Shown here: one piece after another, positions 9,675-20,660 of the stretch
How the letters are laid out: each line of letters opens with the position of its first letter
Position numbering within the stretch: position 1 is the stretch's first letter
From: Stictocephala bisonia
Taxonomy: Eukaryota; Arthropoda; Insecta; Hemiptera; Membracidae
Length of the DNA: 64,000 nt
Reading direction: 5' to 3'
Assembly: GCA_035578905.1 (NCBI GenBank)
Contig: JAQJVL010000423.1
Location: 62,001-126,000 of the forward strand
The notes under the pieces: generated by a model
The model's input: the letters and a program-made list of their open reading frames with translations, nothing else
Database searches by the model: none
Told to the model about the DNA's origin: nothing
Made by a program: the position numbers and the translations under genes

Positions 9675-10342
9675 TATTTAACGTAATAAGGAAATAATAT
9701 GATTACTGCTTCGCACCCTATTAACAAGTTGTATCCTATTAACTGGTTTTACGCTATTAGTTTTGTAACGTAGTCGACAGGGCTGCAGCCAACCAGCTCT
9801 CAATGTAGGTACTAAAAGCTGTTAACGCAACAAATTCCGATGAATGATTCCAAGAATGATAATTTATTCAATTAATTATGTTTGATTTTACCGACTTATA
9901 ATGAAACATGAATAAAGAGAACAAGTAAATTAATCAATTTAACGTATACAGAAATATAATTGTTAATTATCTATTGTCAGAAATTGTATTTTTATGGGAA
10001 TATAAATATACAAACAAAATTATATAAAAATAAGCTAAATGAATAATAATAACAAATAATAGGAAGGGTAATATGATTCCGCTCTCGTTTACTGGTCTCA
10101 CTCTATTAATTTTGTAATGTAGTAAATAGAGCTGCAGCCACCAACTCTCAATGAACTACTGAACAGAATAGGGTACTGAACAATGTTAACGGAACAAATA
10201 ATATGAAGGGTAATATGATTCCTCTCTTGATAACTGGTCTCACTCTAATAATTTTGTAACGTAGTAAATAGAGCTGCAGCCACCAGCTTTTAATGTAGGT
10301 ACTGTACGATCTTAACGGAACAAATAATAGGAAGGGTAATAT
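9675..10342. repeat. Tandem repeat of about 125-145 bp, two good copies plus a diverged one
   Basis: Copies at about 10048-10193 and 10194-10317 share AACAAATAATA.GAAGGGTAA, TATGATTCC.CTCT, CTGGTCTCACTCTA.TAATTT and GTAGTAAATAGAGCTGCAGC. A more diverged copy lies at about 9675-9835 (GTAACGTAGTCGACAGGGCT, GCAGCC, CAATGTAGGTACT). A fourth begins at 10318 but stops at 10342, where the 10343-15731 element is inserted. Its lost end seems to resume at 15732 with GTAATATGATTATACTCTCG. Confidence 0.7.
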
Positions 10343-10435
10343 CACAGAATATAGACAGATACAGAAGCCCCACGTAATGCTAAATTTTGAAACGCGAGAT
10401 CGCATAACTCACCGGCCAGATCATACGCGGCGCTA

Positions 10436-11185
10436 GTGGTAAAAACCGGCCAAGCGCGGTTGCCAAACTGTGGCTGGCCGGCCGGCCCAGCCGGCCAGGA
10501 AGAAATTCCTCGCTATTCATCGTCTCTGGTCTCTCAGGCTAGTCAACTGCAACAGTCCCGCGTGTATGGCACGAACAGTCCAACAATGATGCATATGCAG
10601 AGTTCAATATTACTGTACATCTTTTACTGTTAAAACGTAATATTCATATTAACATTTTTTATTGCCAATTATTGTTTGTTTAGTTCGGTGCCTGCCCTAA
10701 ACCACCCAATCTTAGTAATTACTAGAAAATAATCAGGTATTCTTTCCTATAGTACGTTTTTGTTTCTCTTGTTTACTATAGGTCTTCACCGACAAGTTTT
10801 GCATAACTTGGTGAGGCCTAGATTTTGTACACACGAGTAAAAATAAGTAAATAAAACATATGGAAAAATATTTTGCCCGTGTAAATGAATAAAGTAAGTG
10901 TAAAAGCGTACTATAATGAATGTATTTAAGATAGTAATAATAATAATAATAAAAAAATACTTGCAAATTTGTAAATAATAGCCTACATAAATGTTAGTAA
11001 AATTATTTTGTATACTTTATTATTTTATTGGCGTTGTCAGACTAAAATTCCATACACGTAGCTTAATCAACTATTTAAAAAATAAATTATTTTAAACGTT
11101 TCTTCAGGTATTCATCAGTAGGGTGCTCTACTTCCTACATCCTTTCCGTCTGTAAAAAAAATTCTGAATAAAACTCAGTCAATAT
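10436..11185. other. GC-rich patch and AT-rich interior DNA of the 5.4-kb element
   Basis: A local GC patch (GGCTGGCCGGCCGGCCCAGC near 10472) is followed by AT-rich sequence with a GACAAGTTTTGCATAACTTG stretch. I recognise no gene here. Confidence 0.35.
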
Positions 11186-11189
11186 ATAT

Positions 11190-12406
11190 ACTATAAAGCT
11201 CGATGTAGTGACTCACTGACACTAAATGTTGAAGCATTTCCCGACGTCTTACCCGGGTATACTTGAATTGAAGTGCTCTGTCTGAAACCTCCAGAAAAAT
11301 TCACAAAAGTTTACTTTTTTCACTCATAAACAAGATGGCGGCCTTTTTACCCCAAAACTTCCCCAATGTCCCCAATGGAAAAAAATCACTAAAAAGTAGT
11401 TTTTATTAGGCTACCTAAGTTGAAGAAAATCTTTAGTAAAATGTCCAAACATTCACAGTTCTACACGTGTAACAAACGCGCACCTTATATATGAATTTCA
11501 GCTTAATAACTCAAACATTTGTGGTATCGGGGGCTCAAAAACTGAAAATTTTAAAAATGTAAAAATTTTAAAAACTGATCTAATCTACTCAAGTGAGGTA
11601 TCAATTTAAAGCCATTTCTCTCCTGAAACTAAATACAATATCAGATTTTGAACAGGATAAATATTAAGGGGCAAATGCTCCTCAAACAAAACAAAAAACT
11701 CCTAAAACCAGTAAAAGGGAATTACAAAAATAAAACTTAAAAGTGGAGCATCAAACTATAGGTATTTATCTCAAAAATTACATTTTACCTTTACATCTTG
11801 GAAGAGATAACGTTTAAGGGTTCTGCCCCCCCTCCCCCAAATAAAAAGAAGCCCCAAAACCCAAAATTGAGTACTAATGTCAAACTAATACACTCAAGTC
11901 GGGTATCAAAATAAAAGTATTTTTCTCTTAAATACCAATTTACCGATTTGAGAAAAGTCTATGTTTAGGGGTTCCGCTGCCCCAAAAACCAAAATTAATG
12001 GTCATACTGGTTAAAAATCCTGACGAGGCAGAGGGCCGATCTTTCTCACGAGGCGACATGCCGAGATCCACAAATGGACTTTAGCAGTATCTTGGTGAGA
12101 CCGCAAGCCGAACTTTCCCCCGCGAGGCCGTAGGCCGAGTTCCATAACTGCCTGTAGAAGAGCGTCTTGGCGAGGCCATAGGCCGAGCTCCTCCAAAAGG
12201 CCGCAGGCCGAGTTCCTCAAATGGGACTGTAGCAGAGTGTCTTGGTGAAACCGCAAGCCGAACATTCCCCCGCGAGGCTTGTAGCAGAGCGTCTTGGCGT
12301 GGCCGAAGGCCGAGCTCCCCCACGAGGCCGCAGGTGACCCATATCTCACGAGCACAGCGAGTGACGACGGGGTTGGCATGCGAAGCGGGCAGGGGTGTCC
12401 CCTAGT
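11190..12406 (-). mobile_element. Helentron-like non-autonomous element, copy A
   Basis: On the minus strand the copy begins ACTAGGGGACACCCCTGC (12406) and ends GTGAGTCACTACATCGAGCT followed by TTATAG (11190). Near its start it holds 50-60 bp subrepeats around CTCGGCCTGCGGCCTCGCCA; these subrepeats alone create the GC-rich open frames at 12011-12379. The middle carries ACACGTGTAGAACTGTGAAT and CAAGATGGCGG-type blocks. The same architecture is found at 41435-42872 and 42875-43990. The ACTAGGGGACACCCCT end forms a short hairpin. Assignment to rolling-circle (Helentron/HINE) elements is an inference from internal tandem repeats, the terminal hairpin and the head-to-tail copies elsewhere. Confidence 0.55.
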
Positions 12407-13045
12407 TTCTGAATAAAATTTGTTTGGTTTCGGTTATTTTATCATTGTGTTTTGTTATAACTTAGTGTTTTAATGGAGAGAAAGAAAGACTACGACAGTT
12501 TGTGTTAGAGGAAGTATAAAAATTTATACGAATAGAATCACTGCGGATGTTAAGGTTCCCAAAACACCTATCACAAGTGTACGTGGAGAATTTTGATAAG
12601 TGAAAGAAATTTTTTAAATAATATACATAATTTAGGCCTAGATTATTTTCCTCGAGCCATTTGTGCCATGTGTTAATATAAATTAATCAAACGTCTTCTG
12701 CGTCTTGTCCCCGCATTGTCAATTATCTTATATTGTCTAAAACTGTAACAATGCCATGAGTAAACTGAAAAATACTAAATTAAAATGTTAAAGTGTTTAG
12801 CAAAGCCCGTCTTCAACCTTATTTATGGTAGCGCTCTCAGCGTTCACGGAGTGAATGTGACGAATGCTGCAGTCGCACACCTTACTTCACTAATCTATGC
12901 GATACATTTCCTGCAGCAAAAAGTATACCCACATTCTTATTTGGTGACTAATCGTTAAAATGAATAAGTGAAACTAGTTTGATATAAACTCCACGTTAGA
13001 CCAAACTATTTACATTATCATAATCCGGGTAGGACCGTGTCTGAT
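12407..13045. other. Unassigned interior of the 5.4-kb element
   Basis: A short frame from ATG 12473 (MERKKDYDSLC) could be the relic of a transposase N-terminus but is interrupted at once. The remainder is AT-rich with no recognised motif. Confidence 0.3.
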
Positions 13046-13049
13046 TGCT

Positions 13050-13226
13050 ATGTACACTAATTAGATGTTGCCGACGTTTCGAGTGCATTGCAGCTCTCAT
13101 CTTCAGGGCGACATACTCATCACCAGGTACATTACATATACTCTGTGGATCTAGTAACAGAGTGTGTTGCACTGAAGATGAAACTGCAATGCACTTGAAA
13201 CGTCGGCAACATGTACATTGTACATA
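13050..13226. repeat. Foldback repeat with CTGAAGA...GAAAC motif
   Basis: Left arm ATGTTGCCGACGTTTCGAGT... (from about 13063) and right arm ...TTGAAACGTCGGCAACATGT (to about 13215) are inverted copies of about 50 bp around a central AT-rich spacer. Each arm, read outward, contains CTGAAGATGA, a short self-complementary segment and GAAACGTCGGCAAC. A comparable arrangement occurs at 17188-17476. Confidence 0.7.
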
Positions 13227-13283
13227 GCGTGCATACAAGGTGAAAAAATATAGAAACGCTGTCACAGCTTTTATATGACTTAA

Positions 13284-14144
13284 CCCTTAAAACGCTGAGT
13301 AATTTTCTGTAATTTTTCAATTAACGCTTAATTTTCTTGATTATATATAATTTTAGTTTTTGTAAAGTTATATTTTTTTAAATCTAAACCAGGATAGTAC
13401 AATGTAAAAAAAAAAAAAATGATAACGATATTGTATTTTTATATTCATTTTTTATTCATTACAAAGTTTTGTCAAAACTGTAAAAACGAAATATTATTGG
13501 ATGCAATTAAAAAAATGTTATACTTGCAAAAATATTTTTTTCAATTGAAATATGATTTTAGAATGACAATTTCTTTCTTAGAAAGTAGCAGCTGTATGTA
13601 AAACTTCAAAACTATAAATTGTATAGCCATTATAAAAATATATACAATATAACTCAATAAGACAACAGATTATACAAAGTTTATTATTTTGAATTTACTC
13701 TATATTTTTCATTGTGAAGTCTAGTTTTACTTTTGTTGTAAATAGTGTTTATTTTGTGTACATAATCTGTTTGTTTGCACACCGGAGGTTAGTACAATGC
13801 ACGAGACGGACAACAAATAACTGCAGACTGATGAGCGCCAGCCGGTCGCCGCGTCATGTGACTAGCAGATGCGTATATATTCGCTGCGAGCGCTAGCGGT
13901 TACCTCGATAGAGGCAATAATGAATGAAAACTTCATATTATTTACATTCGTTGCCTAGTAACCAGTCCAAAGGTCTCGAAAATGAATAATAACCTGAAAA
14001 TAGTCTTGACCTTGAATCTTAGAACTCGCTACGTTGTATTAGGCCTGTTCTAGGATTATTGTTATCAGCTCGCGAAATATTACGTATAACGCGTTACGGG
14101 CAATTGTAAACATGCGTATATATACGGATGCCGCGTTTTAAGGG
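13284..14144. mobile_element. piggyBac-type non-autonomous element (CCCTTAAAACGC family)
   Basis: TTAA (13280-13283), then CCCTTAAAACGCTGAG; at the right end CCGCGTTTTAAGGG, then TTAA (14145-14148). Terminal inverted repeats starting CCC and a TTAA target duplication are the signature of piggyBac transposition. The 861-bp interior encodes no recognisable transposase, so it must have depended on an enzyme supplied elsewhere. Confidence 0.85.
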
Positions 14145-14148
14145 TTAA

Positions 14149-15600
14149 CATATAAAAGTGAAATCTTGCACATCATCTTGGTCACAAAAACCTACTTTTT
14201 CATACCATTAGTGACTTTTCATCCTTTCACTGGTACGGCCCGTGAGGAGTTGAACGAACATCTTAAATCTAAGCCAAGTTTGGTATTCAAGGAAAGGTCT
14301 ATTTAAGAGAATTAACTGTCGCAAACTGGACTTGGAAAGGATTGTCCTTTACAGAGTAGCGGTCATTTGAATGTCATGACAAACAAATTGTCTTGTGAAG
14401 TAACTAATTTGTATGGTTATTTTTCCATACATAATTTGATAATTTAATTTCTCTTAGTAATTGCGTTTAAGACTTTTATCTGTTCTAAATACTTGGATAT
14501 AAATCAGTCTTTTGACTGTGGTCACCAATATTCCTTTTTGTCTCTTAATCTGTCTCTTAATTTCTCCAAAGTAATAAGCGCCCTATTAAATTGGCCAAAT
14601 TGAAAGTTTAAAAATGTGAAAAGGGATGTAGAAAATAGAGGGTTGAGTAAGATAAATAAAAATAATGTGGTTATAAAAGATCGAGATATGAGAAATGTTG
14701 GTGATAAGATATAATTTTTAAAATAGTCTGTATGTTTACTATGTGTTTACAGTATTTATTTTGTATTGTATAACACTTTTAGGGCGTATTTATGTAACAA
14801 TTTATGTTTTGTTTTTGGGTTTAATCAAATGTTTATTAATGTAACTAGTTCATAAATGTATCTATAGTTAAAAGTATAACTTATAATTATATGTTTCAAG
14901 GATCCTTATAAGCATGTGCCATCAATACAATTTGCTTGTCACTGTATCTACTCAGGTACAGTATATAGTATCTATAATAAACATTGATGATATTCAGTCG
15001 GTATAAAATAAGTAAAAAAATCAATCAATTTGGCAAATTGAAAGGTTTAAAAATAGTAAGCCCTAATAAAAATGAATAAAAATAATGAGCTTATGAGAGG
15101 GATGTATTGAGAAATTCTGGTGAATAAATTCTGTATAGTATGTATGTCTAAATTATATGTTATATTTTATAGTTCCTCGTGATGTAATATCGTTGGTGTA
15201 ATGCCCAAGCTAACTGCAGAATAAAAATTTTGGTTTTCTTATCATCCATCGTTTATTTATCTTCCTTAAACAATTGATTGTTTTATAATTTAATTTGATA
15301 GATTATCATAAATGTTTCATAAACTTGTTTATTAAGAATACAATTAAACAATCCCTTTTATTTAGAAGTGCATAAAAAAGGTTTTATTTGCTCAACGTAT
15401 AACTTATGTATTAGAAGAATTTGGCTAAAATTCAAACAAGAGGATGTATAGGGTCAAAATACGCGGAGTAAATGCAACTCAGTGAACGTAAGCGGGGGTA
15501 GGCCTATTCCGGGCCTTGCTCTCAGTGCTCTGTCTGACTGTCGGTTGGAGTTTTGTCTGTCCATTCTGTATTCCTCCCTCCACTGTGGGAAAACGGGAAT
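14149..15600. other. Unassigned AT-rich interior of the 5.4-kb element
   Basis: Two stretches beginning near 14587 and 15035 share AAATTGGCAAATTGAAAG-like and TAAAAATAATG motifs, so part is a diverged duplication. No coding signal recognised. Confidence 0.3.
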
Positions 15601-15739
15601 CCCGCACTATGATCTGGCAACGCCGCGCCAGTTAGCGACCGTCTAAACGCCTTCATTTTGAGAAATACCACGAACTGCCCGTTTCATTATTTCCTATACC
15701 GTGGGGCTTCTGTATCTGTCTATATTCTGTGGTAATATG

Positions 15740-16700
15740 ATTATACTCTCGCTCTCGTCCCCAGAAATTGACGCGCGGTTGTAAACAAAATATTGGGAGG
15801 GGGAAGTAAGAAGAGCCTGTAAAAACATGAAACTATTGTCGTATTAGCCATATTTCAATGCATTATTATAATTTATTATTTTTATTTCTTTATTATTTAT
15901 AGTTTGTTCTATTATATTAATACACACAATTAAATATTCTGTAAATAATTAGTGTTACACTTTAAATGTGTACGTGATATAGTATTAAATTAGCCTCTTC
16001 TTTGTTTTATCAGACACGAAATTTTAATATCTCACTATTCAATAGGCTTAGTGCTTCAGTTTGTGTGTGATATTTTAATAATAAAAGTAAGACTAATCTC
16101 TTGTATAGCTTAAAATGAATTTTAATTTAAATACCTTGTAATTAAAAATTATTTAATTATAATTATGAGCATTTGGAAAATTAAAATACAAAAAAATTGG
16201 GTGTGCGTCGGACCACACGGTGGAAGTTATACTTCTTTGGCCATTCTCATACACCCACTCACGCACACAAACAGACAGGATATATAAATGAAATATAAGA
16301 CATTTTTCAATATTATTCAATATATTTATCTTCAATATATTATACGTGACTTCATTATTATATTATACACCTATATTATCATTATCAGTAATTTCTTCGA
16401 TTAACAATCGATTAATCGATAGTTCTTAAAAATTTGTTCTTACTTTTCAGCGTGACGCGGTTTCTCGACCAACATCCCATCCCAAAGTGTCTAACGGGCG
16501 CAAAGAAGTATAACTTCAAAAGAAAAACAAGTTTGTGAAAGTATCTGTATCATCTAGAAAGTTTTTAATACGACAGCATTACAGGATGTATCTAATATTT
16601 ACTTCTGTATAGCTAAAACTAATAGTGTGTAGTAGATCGAGAACGAAAGAAGCAATGTTATACAGTAATAGCATAGACCTTCTATTATACCTATAATAGA
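15740..16700. other. Unassigned DNA with a 17-bp perfect inverted repeat
   Basis: GAAGTTATACTTCTTTG (16224-16240) and its exact inverse CAAAGAAGTATAACTTC (16501-16517) lie about 260 bp apart around AT-rich sequence. They may be ends of a small element. Nothing else is recognisable. Confidence 0.4.
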
Positions 16701-16705
16701 AGGTA

Positions 16706-16753
16706 ATAGCATAGACCTTCTATTATACCGGTATAATAGAAGGTCTATGCTAT
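16706..16753. repeat. 48-bp perfect palindrome
   Basis: The arms mirror each other exactly around CCGG (16728-16731); the half-site is ATAGCATAGACCTTCTATTA followed by TACC. A diverged direct copy of the left arm lies just upstream (about 16672-16702). This would form a cruciform or hairpin and may be the tip of a foldback element. Confidence 0.95.
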
Positions 16754-17187
16754 AACGTTCATTTTTATGGATATATCGATTAAATGCTTACGATAATGCA
16801 TATTAAAAGAGATAATTTCAGGAATAATAAGATTTAACAAAATAAAAAAAGGATAGTATGATTTATTTTACAAAATATGCAGCTAATATTTTTAGGCCTA
16901 TATATTAAATAGGCCTAAAAACAAAATATTAAATATAGCCCACGTTTTGCCATAATTATAGTTCACATTTTTGTATTATTTTGTATTATTATGTTGAACA
17001 ATATCATTTAACTTACTGATGTATACATTTGAATGTTTGGGGAATAAATATACTTTCATTTCATTTAAATAGACGAGTTCCCTAACGTTTGTAGTTTTCA
17101 ACTGAGTTCATCTTTCATTTAAAATTAAACCTGTTTTCGTAAAAAATACGTTCACTATGGAATAGACGTGACAATGAAACATAGATA

Positions 17188-17476
17188 CTTAAAGTGGTTT
17201 ATATACCTGCATTCAAGTAATCCAAGTCGTTGCTTCTGCAACCGGTTTCAACTCATCATGAGAGTCATCTTCAGGCCGTACAAAGTCCGTATTCGTTATG
17301 TGTTCGTGACGACCTTCATATGAAGTGATCACATTTTATTACATCCTTGTACGGCCTGAAGATGACTCTCATGATGAGTTGAAACCGGTTGCAGAAGCAA
17401 CGACTTGGATTACTTGAATGCAGGTATATAAACCACTTTAAGTATTGAACAGTGATCCGGAGGCTAATCCCCCAAA
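17188..17476. mobile_element. Foldback retroelement-like insertion with 15-bp target duplication
   Basis: Two arms of about 98 bp (17185-17282 and 17348-17445) are exact inverse copies, joined by a 65-bp spacer. The sequence AATGAAACATAGATA occurs immediately before (17173-17187) and after (17477-17491) and is the likely target duplication. A 15-bp duplication is typical of target-primed retrotransposition rather than cut-and-paste DNA transposons. Each arm contains CCTGAAGATGACTCTCATGA and then TGAGTTGAAACCGG, which fits the order CUGANGA / short stem / GAAA of the hammerhead ribozyme core (Penelope-like elements carry such motifs). No protein is encoded. Confidence 0.7.
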
Positions 17477-18654
17477 AATGAAACATAGATATTGTTTAGC
17501 CAGAGTACTTAGTGATGGGTATAATAAATTAGTACTAATATAAGATAACAATAATACTATAAAGGGCGAATACTACGATTAGTGATAGCACGCACGCAAC
17601 TGTTTTGTTTTGGCTATTAAATTATTTTAAGAGTCTACAGAAGTACAGGTCAGACTTGTTTTATTTCTAAGAACTGCATAGTCCGTGAGAATAGGTACTG
17701 ATGTTGACGTCGCCGGTACTGTATCACTGGCTCTGTGGAGTTGGAACTGGGAGTTCCAAATGTTGTAGCGGAACTGTCGCAGTTACGAGCGTGAAACAGT
17801 ACCAACGAGACAGTTCCAGTTACTTTGACCCACCTCTAGTTTAAATGGGAGGAACTATTCCAAAAAAATCACGTTTTCGAAAAAAACTCAAGTTTACCCA
17901 CTTTTTCTGAAGAAACTATTGTATATAGCACAAAAATATACAGGACACTTTTTGTACAGAATTTTATTGTTAATTTGAATATATCATTTGGTGTTAAATA
18001 AACTAAAAATTAAGTTTCAATAAAACAAAAACCTCAACTCTGCAAACAGATAAACGTTTCCACGTCAGCCAATTTGGATTTTTTCTAGGTTATGGACAGT
18101 GCAAAATCGAAATTAATATTAGTTTTGATAACAAATTAGTAAAATTAACTAGTGTGTAGGGTTTTATGTTATTAAATTACCGTAATAATGCAGTAAAATA
18201 CGAAAAACATAACTAAAATAACATTTTTTGAACGAAATGTGAAAATTAACGATTTTTTGGGTATAGTTATTATCAAAAATACAAAAAAATTGTATCTGAC
18301 CAAAATTGTAGGAAATTTAATTACAAATGTGAAGTATGCTGGCAGATTTGTTCTACAACAAACGGTTTGCCCACGATTTAGCCGTTAGTAAAATTCTGCA
18401 CACAATTCAAAATTCCCGTCCGCCATTTTGATTTTTTTGGGGCTTAAAAATTAATTTTGTTTAATTTTCGGAATTTTCCCGTCGGTTGCACGGTAAAAGC
18501 TACAAGTGTGCCAAATTTCAACTTTTTAGCTCATCTGGAAGTGGGTTAGAATTTGTATACGTGAGTGAGTTATATGTGCGGCTATATAGATATTAGACTC
18601 GCTTCGCTCATTGGGGGCTCCGCCCCCAATGACAGCTTAGCTATTTCGTTAAAG

Positions 18655-19090
18655 TGATCACAGACAACCAGAGTAGTCAAATGACCACCCCAGTTGATCA
18701 TCAGTGGCCACCTAACTTCCGAGGGGCTTCACAAATGATCAAGGGTGGTTAGGCAAAATGATTAAAGACTACCAAAACTAGTCAGTGGCTATCCCTGATT
18801 ATCTTGGGATACCAAATTAGAAGAGTAACTTCTCAAGCTGATCAAGGAAGCTTATGCTACCTAAGTTGATCACAGTTAGCTTTCTAAGTTAATATCGGGG
18901 GCTACTCAAATTCATTACGTGGAGATAGCCAAGTTGATCACGAGGGCTACCCAAGATAGTTGATCAAGAGGCTACCTAAGTTGATCACAGGGCACTAGTC
19001 AAGTTGACCATGGGGCTACCCAAGATGATAACGGGTGATTACCCCCAAGTTGATCACAGGGGGCCTCCAACATGATCACCGGGGAGGGGG
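18655..19090 (-). repeat. Minisatellite array, left arm
   Basis: Imperfect units of about 20-27 bp built on GGCTACCCAAGTTGATCAC. This is the inverse orientation of the array at 19490-20660. The outer flank is a GC palindrome (TTGGGGGCTCCGCCCCCAA, near 18619). Confidence 0.8.
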
Positions 19091-19489
19091 GTTAAAAGAA
19101 GCTAGAGCTTAAGAATTCATTCATTATTTACCTTTTCTTTTATTAAAAAAAGTTGCTGTTCATTTAGAGTTTGCACTTTTCATAACCCAGAAAATATTAA
19201 AAATGCCTGACGAGAAAACGCTTACCTGTTTGCACATTTGAAGTTTTTGTTTTGCTGAAGCTGTAACGTTTAGTTTGGATAGCATATAACAATATATAAA
19301 ATTGACAATTAAATTCAATACAAAAAGTGCCAGATACATTTTTGTAGTACATACTATAATAGTGTCCTCACAAATTGTCAGTAAAATTGTGTTTTTTCAA
19401 AAACATAAGATTTTTTGGGATAGTTTTCACCAATTAAGCTGGATTAAAATAAGTTATGAAGTTAAAACCACATGTAATTATCTTTCGAA

Positions 19490-20660
19490 GTCCCCGTGAT
19501 CAACTGTTGTTGCCTACCGTGATTAACTTAGGTAGTCAGCCATGATCAGCTTGGACAGCTATAGCGATCAACTCAGGTAGACCACTATGATCATCTTGGG
19601 TAACCTCTCCCCATCCGTGATAAACTCGGGTAGTCCCTTGCGATCAATATGGTTAACTCTCTTTCCCTTAACCGAATTGGGTAGCCCTTGCGATTAATTT
19701 GGATAGCATCCATGATAAGCTGGGTGAAACCGGACCCATTATTAACTTTGGTAGCTTCCGTTATCAACTTTGGTACCACCCTTGATTATCATGAGCAGCC
19801 TTCATGGTAATCTTGGTTAACTCCCCGTGATCATCTAGCGTAGCTCCTGTGTTCAATTTGGGTAGGTCCCGGTGATTAACCTGGGTAGCATCTATGATCA
19901 GTTTGCGTAGCAATCAGCTTGGGTAGCCAATCGTGATCATCTTGTGTAGCTATTGGTGCTCAAACCTATAGCGGGTTCTTAATCAACTTGGCTAGCCCCT
20001 GGTAGTCTCCATGATCAAGTTGGGGAGCCAGCCCCTGGTATTGATTTGGGTAGCCATCCGTGACAAATTAGATGTGCCCCGTGATTAACATAGGTAGTAA
20101 CTTGGCAGCTCACCATGATCAAGTTGGGAAGCCCCTGTTATCAACTTGGGTTATCACCAGTAATGACCCGTTATCTACCTAGGTCCCCCTTAATCAACAT
20201 GGGTAGCCCTCGTGATCATTTTGGGTGCCACCCCTTGATCATCTTGTGTAGCCCCTATAATCAATTTGGGTAGTATGCCGTTTTCAACTTCCAGCCCTTC
20301 TTGATGCCCCCTGGGATCAATGCGGATTATCTCCGTGGTCAACTTAGATAGTACCCTGTGATTAACTTGGGTAGCAACTGTGATCAACTTAGGTAACTCC
20401 TGCGATCATCTTCTACAGCCCCCATAATCAACTTGGGTGGTCGACCGTCATAAACTTAAGTAGGCTCCCCGGAATCAAATCGGTAAATACCCGTGGTAAA
20501 CTTTAGCAGCTAACTATACTTGACTTAGATAACCAACCATGATCATCTTAGCTAGACACCCGTAATCTTCTGTGAAACCACTACGAAGGTGTTGAGGTTA
20601 CCGACGATCAACTTAAGTAGTCATTGATCTACTTTGAAAGCTCATGATTATTGAAGTCAT
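19490..20660 (+). repeat. Minisatellite array, right arm
   Basis: Dozens of imperfect 20-27 bp units of the form GTGATCAACTTGGGTAGCCC, with drift in the spacer. The array ends before the mirrored GC palindrome TTGGGGGCGAAGCCCCCAA (near 20686). Confidence 0.8.

Larger units (their letters stand above)
10343..15731. mobile_element. Large element with inverted ends and a 7-8 bp target duplication (unclassified)
   Basis: The left end CACAGAATATAGACAGATAC...GAAGCCCCACG (from 10343) is repeated as its exact inverse ending at 15731, identical over about 32 bp. Weaker matches further inside include a shared GCCAGATCATA..GCGG motif. The sequence GTAATAT directly precedes the left end (10336-10342) and directly follows the right end (15732-15738); GGTAATAT is also possible. 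The insertion splits a tandem-repeat unit. The interior holds a Helentron-like element, a foldback, a piggyBac-type element and much unassigned DNA. A possible N-terminal frame (MERKKDYDS) starts near 12473 but soon stops. P, hAT or another 8-bp-duplicating superfamily are candidates. I could not recognise a transposase. Confidence 0.6.

Noticed and set aside
12011..12379. GC-rich minus-strand frames with repeated LRPR/GLRP motifs
   Set aside because: They are translation of the 50-60 bp subrepeats of the Helentron-like element.
18655..20660. CRISPR-like array
   Set aside because: Units are imperfect, contiguous and without unique spacers; this is a eukaryotic minisatellite.
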